6,725 nt of DNA from Pseudomonadota bacterium (GTDB lineage Bacteria > Pseudomonadota > Alphaproteobacteria > Rhizobiales > Rhizobiaceae), in NCBI GenBank assembly GCA_023428515.1, contig JAEYXI010000052.1:1-6725 (forward strand), given 5' to 3'. Below the pieces are notes generated by a model. That model had not been told where the DNA came from. It searched no databases and worked only from the letters and a program-made list of their open reading frames with translations. The position numbers were made by a program, and so were the translations under genes. The first letter of the stretch is position 1; each line of letters begins with the position of its first letter. This document shows, piece by piece, positions 1 to 6,725 of the stretch.

Positions 1-740
1 CCCTTGTAGGTATCGGCCGGGACGGTGTTCTTCGAGAAGAATTTGTACTCCTCGAGAATCTTGTCGACTTCCGGACCGGTCACAGGAACCAGCGTTATGT
101 CGGTCGACGCCGCAAGCTCGGTGATCGCTCCCGCCGGGAAGCCGCCGACGAAGAAATAGGCATCGAGCCCGCCGTCCCGCATCTTCTCGCCGGAGGGACC
201 AGGCTTGAGATATTCGGGCGAGATGTCCTGTTCGGTGATGCCGAAGGCGTTGAGCACGATCCTGGCATCCACGATCGTTCCCGAACCGGGCTCGTCGAGG
301 GAGACGCGCTTTCCCTTGAGATCGGCGATCGACTTGATGCCGGCATCGGCGCGCGCCACGACGTGCAGCGTTTCGGGATAGAGCGTGGCGAGGAGGCGCA
401 GGTCCTCGATCTTTCCCTTGCCTTCGAACAGCCCGGTGCCGCTGTGGGCCCAATAGGCGACATCGGACTGCGAGAAACCGGATTCCGAAGCGCCGCTTTG
501 GATCGCATTTATGTTGGCCACCGAGCCGTTCGAGGAGTTCGCGGTTGCGACCAGGCCCTCGACGCCGCTGGCGCCGGTTGCCGAAATCGAGTTCGCGATC
601 AGGCCGCCGATCGGAAAGTAGGTTCCCGACGTTCCTCCAGTGCCGATCCTGAAGAAGGCTTGCTGAGCCAAAGCGCGCGGTACGGTGGCGAGCAACGCCG
701 ATCCGATGACGAATGTGCGGCGAGAAACGACGAAAGACAT
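1..740 (-). CDS. TAXI-family TRAP transporter solute-binding protein (C-terminus cut by window edge)
   Basis: Periplasmic solute-binding subunit of a TRAP-type secondary transporter of the TAXI class. It would capture a substrate, often a carboxylate, and deliver it to a membrane permease. 246 codons are visible of the roughly 320 usual for the family; the rest lies beyond position 1. The first 26 residues form a signal peptide with a twin-arginine-like motif (SRRTFVI, residues 6-12), a hydrophobic stretch and an ALA-QQ cleavage site near residue 25. The mature part opens with the family-typical FRIGTGGTSGTYFPIGG (30-46). It continues with ANSSNGSVANINAI (67-80), a QSDVAYWAHSGTG segment (91-103) and RVSLDEPGSGT (145-155). 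The ATG at 740 is preceded by AAGGAG about 10 nt upstream, and no other in-frame start is plausible. It is a separate unit, about 120 nt downstream of the clpB terminator. The substrate cannot be told from sequence. The family call is firm; Tat export is an inference from the motif. Confidence 0.9.
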   Translation of the reverse strand, partial: MSFVVSRRTFVIGSALLATVPRALAQQAFFRIGTGGTSGTYFPIGGLIANSISATGASGVEGLVATANSSNGSVANINAIQSGASESGFSQSDVAYWAHSGTGLFEGKGKIEDLRLLATLYPETLHVVARADAGIKSIADLKGKRVSLDEPGSGTIVDARIVLNAFGITEQDISPEYLKPGPSGEKMRDGGLDAYFFVGGFPAGAITELAASTDITLVPVTGPEVDKILEEYKFFSKNTVPADTYK

Positions 741-775
741 CCTTACCAAGCTCCTTCCATGCAATCAGGCCGTGA

Positions 776-804
776 AGTAAGCGCAACATGAGAAGCTAAG
801 TCAA
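776..804 (-). promoter_or_regulatory. Candidate sigma-70-type promoter of the TAXI gene
   Basis: On the minus strand TTGACT (804-799) is followed after 17 nt by CTTACT (781-776), about 35 nt before the TAXI start codon. The -35 matches the housekeeping consensus at five of six positions; the -10 is poor. It lies between the clpB terminator and the TAXI start, where a promoter is expected. Position and the -35 are the only support. Confidence 0.35.
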
Positions 805-862
805 CGCCTTGGGCGCGCTTTGTGTCGGGCAGGCGACCGGCGTGCGGCGCTATCTTGCGGCC

Positions 863-903
863 AACAAAAAATGCCCCGCCTTGCGACGGGGCATTTTTGT
901 TTT
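863..903 (-). terminator. Intrinsic terminator of clpB, with T-tracts on both strands
   Basis: The arms ATGCCCCG (871-878) and CGGGGCAT (887-894) pair perfectly around an 8-nt loop. The stem is extended by A/T pairs at 867-870 and 895-898. On the minus strand the GC stem is followed by TTTTTTGTT, as expected for a rho-independent terminator of clpB, whose stop codon is about 50 nt away. On the plus strand the stem is followed by TTTTTGTTTT, so it could also stop transcription coming from the TAXI side. All annotated genes here read on the minus strand, so the clpB role is the main one. Confidence 0.85.
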
Positions 904-916
904 CGGATCGGCTCGT

Positions 917-940
917 CCTCACCCATGTGAACGGGAGAGG
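917..940. repeat. Short imperfect inverted repeat after the clpB stop
   Basis: CCTCACCC (917-924) and GGGAGAGG (933-940) form a 7-bp stem with one A-A mismatch and an 8-nt loop. There is no T-tract, so it is not a terminator on its own. The CCTC/GGGAGAGG pattern resembles short palindromes that I recall as scattered through intergenic regions of Rhizobiales genomes. Only one copy is in the window, so the repeat assignment is an inference. Confidence 0.35.
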
Positions 941-955
941 TAAAGGCGTCGGCGC

Positions 956-3562
<2,607 letters not shown>

Positions 3563-3590
3563 ATCGTGTCTCCAATCCGTCTGCGGCCCG

Positions 3591-3645
3591 CTTTGCGGCA
3601 CCGGTCAGGCAAAGTTGACGGACCCCCTCCTGAGGAGCCGGGTCC
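3591..3645 (-). promoter_or_regulatory. Structured 5' leader of clpB (two hairpins)
   Basis: The clpB leader, from about 3650 to the ATG at 3562, holds two inverted repeats. The first (3645-3620) pairs GGACCC with GGGTCC and, inside, CTCC with GGAG around a 3-nt loop. The second (3614-3591) pairs CTTTGC with GCAAAG around a 12-nt loop. The pairings are visible in the sequence. A regulatory role, for instance in temperature-dependent translation or message stability, is inference. The start codon itself is not inside either stem, so this is not a classic ROSE-type element. Confidence 0.45.
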
Positions 3646-3657
3646 AAATTGAAACGG

Positions 3658-3686
3658 ATATGGGTATCCGCCGGATTTTGCTCAAG
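3658..3686 (-). promoter_or_regulatory. Sigma-32 (RpoH)-type heat-shock promoter of clpB
   Basis: On the minus strand CTTGAGC (3686-3680) is followed after 15 nt by CCCATAT (3664-3658). This closely fits the sigma-32 pattern CTTGAA ... CCCCATnT. It predicts a transcript start near 3650 and a leader of about 90 nt. clpB is a classical RpoH-regulated gene in proteobacteria, so motif and context agree. No CIRCE inverted repeat is seen. Confidence 0.75.
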
Positions 3687-3704
3687 GAGCGCCGGCGGGC
3701 ATCC

Positions 3705-3746
3705 AAATAAAAAAGACGGTGGGGATTTTCTCAAATCCCCACCGTC
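3705..3746 (-). terminator. Strong intrinsic terminator of the DUF4167 gene
   Basis: A perfect 14-bp stem, GACGGTGGGGATTT (3715-3728) with AAATCCCCACCGTC (3733-3746), closes on a 4-nt loop. On the minus strand it is followed by TTTTTTATTT (3714-3705). It starts 26 nt after the DUF4167 stop codon and ends about 20 nt before the -35 box of the clpB promoter, so it should isolate clpB from upstream transcription. Confidence 0.93.
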
Positions 3747-3772
3747 CCGGACCACCATCCAAAAACTTCAGA

Positions 3773-4594
3773 TCAGCTTTCCGCGTCAAGCAGCGCGGCG
3801 CCGTCTTCCTTCTGCGCCTTCTCGGCGGCCGGCTCCGGCGGCGCGGGCGCCCCACCCGCAAGCGTCGCGGTCAGGCCGTCGGAGGCCGGCTCTTCATCGT
3901 TGCTCACTTCGGGGCGGCTGCGTTCGCCGCGGCGGGGACGGCGGTTGCGGCGGCCTTCGCCGCTGTGGCCGTTGTTCCCGTTGAAGCTGCGTTCGCGACC
4001 GGAATTGCCCTCGCCAGCGGCTTCCGGATTAAGCGCAACCTCGGCCGGCATGCCGTCGATCTCCGGCTGCGGGCCGGAGCCCAGCTCGGAGCCGGCGTCG
4101 GCCTGCTGCGGCTGCGAGAATTCGCCATTGCCGTTGTTCTGGCCGGAATTGCCGGGATAACCGCCCTGGCCCTGATTGGGCTGACCGCCCTGCCCGGCCT
4201 GTGCGGCATTGTCCTGCCCGGCATTGCCCTGAGCGGCATTGCCGGCGTTCTCGAACTCTTCGCGTTCCTCGTCGAGATCGTCGTCGGACGCCTCGCGCTG
4301 GTTCTGCATGTTCTGGATCGGCATCTGCGCCTGGGCGGCCGCGATGATGCGGTTGTAGTGCTCGGCGTGCTGCAGATAGTTCTCGGCCATCACGCGGTCG
4401 CCGGAGCTCTGCGCGTCGCGGGCGAGCTGGGCGTATTTTTCAGCGATCTGCTGCGCGGAGCCGCGGATCTTCACATCCGGGCCGTTGCTTTCGTAATTGC
4501 GCGTCAGGGGGTTCGGCCCCTTGCGGTTCTGATTGTTGTTGTTGCCGCCACCATTGCGGCCGCGCATGCGCCTATTCTGCTGTTGTGGCCTCAT
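3773..4594 (-). CDS. DUF4167 domain-containing protein, function unknown
   Basis: 273 residues, with no known enzymatic function. The N-terminus is strongly basic and rich in Arg, Asn and Gln (1-25). The conserved DUF4167 core follows (about 26-95), including NPLTRNYESNGPDVKIRG and a helical segment with AEKYAQLARDAQSSGDRV and AENYLQHAEHYNRII. An acidic patch (103-114) precedes a low-complexity tail rich in Asn, Gly, Gln and Ala (about 116-165), an Arg-rich patch (214-227) and a Pro/Ala/Glu C-terminus. No signal peptide or membrane segment is seen, so it is probably cytoplasmic. The basic ends and disordered tail suggest nucleic-acid or RNP binding, which is inference only. The ATG at 4594 has only a weak purine-rich AAGAGAG about 5 nt upstream; Met9 is a less likely alternative. 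It sits alone between a 298-nt leader region and a strong terminator, hence is probably monocistronic. Confidence 0.88.
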   Translation of the reverse strand: MRPQQQNRRMRGRNGGGNNNNQNRKGPNPLTRNYESNGPDVKIRGSAQQIAEKYAQLARDAQSSGDRVMAENYLQHAEHYNRIIAAAQAQMPIQNMQNQREASDDDLDEEREEFENAGNAAQGNAGQDNAAQAGQGGQPNQGQGGYPGNSGQNNGNGEFSQPQQADAGSELGSGPQPEIDGMPAEVALNPEAAGEGNSGRERSFNGNNGHSGEGRRNRRPRRGERSRPEVSNDEEPASDGLTATLAGGAPAPPEPAAEKAQKEDGAALLDAES

Positions 4595-4892
4595 CCGACT
4601 CTCTTGGGTTTAAAAAGCTTTGGAAACGGGGCGCAGGTGCAGCCCGCCGTTCCATGTTGTTCTAACGGTGCTCGCCCGCGTTTGCGTCGGCGCCACGTTG
4701 TTCCCGTTCCGGTTACATATTAACTGCCGAACGATCCCCGTACGAAGCTAAAGCGTCGTTTCCGCAAGAAGGCAGACTGTCGATTTGGAAATCCGGTTGG
4801 TAACAGCACTGCCTGCTTCGTGTCATCCGGTGCCGGGACCCTATCCGCATTCGCAAAGCTTGCCAAGCGGTTTTTGTGACGCCGAAAATCCT
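4595..4892. other. Non-coding gap between prmC and the DUF4167 gene
   Basis: This 298-nt gap contains no convincing gene. Short open frames on both strands lack ribosome binding sites and recognisable protein sequence. No clear terminator follows prmC: no GC stem with a T-tract is visible there. On the minus strand an imperfect hairpin (4653-4622; GGAACGG paired with CCGTTTCC with a bulge) lies about 28 nt before the DUF4167 start and is followed by AAAGCTTTTTAAA, so it may structure the leader. The gap is long compared with the 16 nt between prfA and prmC. It may hold a promoter, or a small RNA that I cannot recognise. Confidence 0.5.
4718..4746 (-). promoter_or_regulatory. Weak candidate promoter for the DUF4167 gene
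   Basis: On the minus strand TTCGTA (4746-4741) is followed after 17 nt by TTAATA (4723-4718); shifted by one, TAATAT also fits a -10. This AT-rich patch stands out in a GC-rich gap, about 120 nt before the DUF4167 start. The -35 is poor, so this is only a candidate. Confidence 0.25.
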
Positions 4893-5747
4893 TCATTCAC
4901 GCTCGAAAACCAGCACCCGATCACGCCCCGCGAGATCCTGCCTCGCCTCCAGAAGCCTGAAACCGACGGCCTCAAACAGGCCGGTCACGTCTAGCCTCTG
5001 CGTGTGTCCTATCTCGACGGCCAGCCTTCCGGCAGCTTCGAGATGTGCTTTCGCCTGTGTTGCTATCGTCCTGTAAGCATCGAGCCCATCGGCGCCGCCA
5101 TCAAGGGCTCTCGCCGGATCATGATTCCTGACCTCGTCCTGCAAGGTCTCAAGCTCTCCGGAACTGATATAGGGTGGGTTTGCGACAATTACATGGAAGC
5201 TGCCCGAAATTTTTTCGAACCAGTCGGACCGGACGGCTTCGAAACGCTCTGAAAGCCCGTTTTCCAAGGCGTTGCGGCTGGCGGTGGCAAGTGCGTCGGC
5301 GGAAATGTCGACGCCGATTGCGGTGGCCTCAGACACTTCGGCGAGCAATGCGAGCGCGATCGCGCCCGTGCCGGTGCCCAAATCGAGGATATGGCAGGCG
5401 CTTCCCCTTGCGGCAAGTTGGCGCAGATGGGGCAGAACGGCGTCGACCAGCGTCTCGGTGTCCGGACGCGGCTCCAGTGTTTCGGGTGAAAGGAAAAGCT
5501 TCAGCCCATAGAAATGACGGAAACCGAGGATGCGGTGGACCGGTTCGCCGGCGGCCCGGCGAGAGATCGCCTGACGGACCGCGACAACCGCCTCAGGGCT
5601 CACTAGCAGGTCCGGCCTGCCGATCGCGTCGGCCTGGGTCGTCCCTGAAAAATGTTCGACCAGGAGACGCGAATCGAGCTTCGCATCCTCAATGCCGGCT
5701 TCCGCAAGGGAAGCCCGCGATTCGGCGAGGAGAGCCGAGAGCTTCAC
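4893..5747 (-). CDS. prmC: Release factor glutamine N5-methyltransferase PrmC
   Basis: S-adenosylmethionine-dependent methyltransferase that methylates the glutamine of the GGQ motif in release factors RF1 and RF2, which improves peptide release at stop codons. It is 284 residues, the usual length. An N-terminal helical substrate-recognition domain (about 1-85) contains GEPVHRILG (67-75). The Rossmann methyltransferase domain follows, with [11 protein letters not shown] (91-101), the SAM-binding DLGTGTGA (122-129), an acidic ribose contact at Asp147 (GVDIS) and the catalytic NPPY (190-193), which holds the substrate glutamine. The start is GTG at 5747, with GGGAG only 4 nt upstream. An ATG 11 nt earlier is out of frame and stops after four codons, and the resulting [14 protein letters not shown] matches the usual PrmC N-terminus. 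It begins 16 nt after the prfA stop, so the two are probably co-transcribed and may be translationally coupled. The substrate's GGQ is encoded in this window. Confidence 0.96.
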   Translation of the reverse strand: MKLSALLAESRASLAEAGIEDAKLDSRLLVEHFSGTTQADAIGRPDLLVSPEAVVAVRQAISRRAAGEPVHRILGFRHFYGLKLFLSPETLEPRPDTETLVDAVLPHLRQLAARGSACHILDLGTGTGAIALALLAEVSEATAIGVDISADALATASRNALENGLSERFEAVRSDWFEKISGSFHVIVANPPYISSGELETLQDEVRNHDPARALDGGADGLDAYRTIATQAKAHLEAAGRLAVEIGHTQRLDVTGLFEAVGFRLLEARQDLAGRDRVLVFERE

Positions 5748-5763
5748 GGGGCTCCCATCGCTT

Positions 5764-6725
5764 CTATCGCTCGCTCTCGGCCGCCAGCAGCTTCGACTGA
5801 TGGTCGGCGATCAAGGCATCGATCACCTCGTCGAGCTCGCCCATCATCACCCTGTCGAGCTTGTAGAGCGTCAGGTTGATGCGATGGTCTGTCAGCCGGC
5901 CCTGCGGGAAATTGTAGGTGCGGATGCGCTCCGAGCGGTCGCCCGAGCCGACCTGCAGTTTTCGCGATTCGGAGCGTTCCTCGTCGGCGCGGCTGCGCTC
6001 CATGTCGAACAGCCGCGCGCGCAGGATCTGCATCGCGCGGGCCCGGTTCTGGTGCTGCGACTTCTCCGCCTGCACCACCATGATGCCGGTCGGCAAATGG
6101 GTGATACGCACGGCGGAATCGGTGGTGTTGACGTGCTGGCCGCCCGAGCCCGAGGCGCGCATCGTGTCGATGCGGATGTCCTCTGGGCGTATCTCGATAT
6201 CCACCTCCTCGGCCTCCGGCAGCACCGCGACGGTAGCGGCCGAGGTGTGGATGCGGCCGCTGGCTTCGGTCGCCGGCACGCGCTGCACGCGATGCACGCC
6301 CGACTCGAACTTCAGCTTGGCGAAGACGCCCTTGCCCGAGACGCTGGCGATGATTTCCTTGAAGCCGCCGGCGTCGCCGTCCCTCGCCGAAACGACCTCC
6401 CTGCGCCAGCCCTGTTCGGCAGCGTAGCGCTCATACATGCGGTAGAGATCGCCGGCGAACAACGCCGCCTCGTCGCCGCCGGTGCCGGCGCGGATTTCGA
6501 GGATGGCGTTGCGCTCGTCGGCCGCGTCCTTGGGCAGAAGCAGGATCTGGATCTCGCGCTGCAGGCCCTCGATGCGGTCCTCGACCTCGGGCTTGTCCAT
6601 CTCGGCGAGCGCGCGCATCTCGGCGTCGGTGCCCTTGTCGGACAGCATGGCGTCCAGGTCGGCCAACTCCTGCTCGGCGCCGCGCAACTGCCTGATCCTG
6701 GCGACCAGTTCCTGCAGGTCGGAAT
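5764..6725 (-). CDS. prfA: Peptide chain release factor 1 (N-terminus cut by window edge)
   Basis: RF1 recognises UAA and UAG in the ribosomal A site and triggers hydrolysis of the peptidyl-tRNA. 319 residues are visible of about 360; some 40 N-terminal residues lie beyond 6725. Counting from the first visible residue, a coiled-coil-rich domain 1 (about 1-65) leads to [34 protein letters not shown] (60-93). The RF1-type peptide anticodon PAT (150-152) in [17 protein letters not shown] assigns the protein to RF1 and not RF2, which has SPF. The catalytic GGQ (194-196, bases 6144-6136) lies in [19 protein letters not shown]. The end carries [33 protein letters not shown] (258-290), also conserved. 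A TTG at 6687 opens within the coding sequence, but homologous sequence continues upstream of it without a stop, so it is not the start. The stop is TAG, one of RF1's own stop codons. prmC follows directly. Confidence 0.97.
   Translation of the reverse strand, partial: SDLQELVARIRQLRGAEQELADLDAMLSDKGTDAEMRALAEMDKPEVEDRIEGLQREIQILLLPKDAADERNAILEIRAGTGGDEAALFAGDLYRMYERYAAEQGWRREVVSARDGDAGGFKEIIASVSGKGVFAKLKFESGVHRVQRVPATEASGRIHTSAATVAVLPEAEEVDIEIRPEDIRIDTMRASGSGGQHVNTTDSAVRITHLPTGIMVVQAEKSQHQNRARAMQILRARLFDMERSRADEERSESRKLQVGSGDRSERIRTYNFPQGRLTDHRINLTLYKLDRVMMGELDEVIDALIADHQSKLLAAESER

Noticed and set aside
95..508. A 137-codon minus-strand frame in the TAXI region
   Set aside because: It is a shifted frame inside the TAXI coding sequence, which reads through the window edge in the correct frame with clear family motifs.
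3563..3601. Longer clpB start at the GTG at 3601, adding 13 residues
   Set aside because: The added residues do not look like a ClpB N-terminus and there is no ribosome binding site, whereas the ATG at 3562 has GGAG at proper spacing and the standard MDIEKY opening.
3719..4723. A 334-codon plus-strand open frame opposite the DUF4167 gene
   Set aside because: Its hydrophobic Ala/Val/Leu/Gly composition is what the reverse complement of a Gly/Asn/Gln/Arg-rich sequence gives. It runs across the minus-strand terminator and has no family resemblance.
4846..4876. Imperfect palindrome around AAGCTT just after prmC, considered as a terminator
   Set aside because: The stem is short and interrupted, and no T-tract follows on the minus strand.

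Overview
The window looks like chromosome from an alphaproteobacterium of the Rhizobiales, probably close to Mesorhizobium or its relatives. Base composition is GC-rich with a strong G/C bias at third codon positions. A DUF4167 protein, essentially an alphaproteobacterial family, sits between prmC and clpB, and the order prfA - prmC - DUF4167 - clpB is one I recall from Rhizobiales chromosomes. The genus is inferred from context and remembered gene order, not from a search.

All five genes lie on the minus strand, so transcription runs from high to low coordinates. In that order: (1) prfA, peptide chain release factor 1, its first ~40 residues cut off by the right window edge; (2) prmC, the methyltransferase that modifies the GGQ glutamine of release factors, starting 16 nt after the prfA stop; (3) a 298-nt non-coding gap, then a DUF4167 protein with a basic N-terminus, a short conserved core and a long disordered tail rich in Asn, Gln, Gly and Arg; (4) a strong intrinsic terminator and, about 20 nt further on, a sigma-32-type heat-shock promoter driving clpB, the protein disaggregase, with a structured ~90-nt leader; (5) a terminator with T-tracts on both sides, then a TAXI-family TRAP transporter solute-binding protein with a Tat-like signal peptide, its C-terminus cut off by the left edge.

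Functionally there are three units. prfA-prmC is a translation-termination pair in which the enzyme acts on the product of the gene before it. DUF4167 appears to have its own leader and a terminator that insulates it from clpB. clpB is an independent heat-shock unit. The TAXI gene is unrelated to its neighbours and probably marks the edge of the conserved core block, with the TRAP permease expected beyond the left edge.

I found no mobile element, CRISPR array, tRNA or rRNA. The genes are mostly familiar. The items most worth a second look are the DUF4167 protein of unknown role, the heat-shock promoter with its structured leader, and the tightly packed terminator-promoter junction ahead of clpB. 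I do not see a clearly novel multi-gene system.
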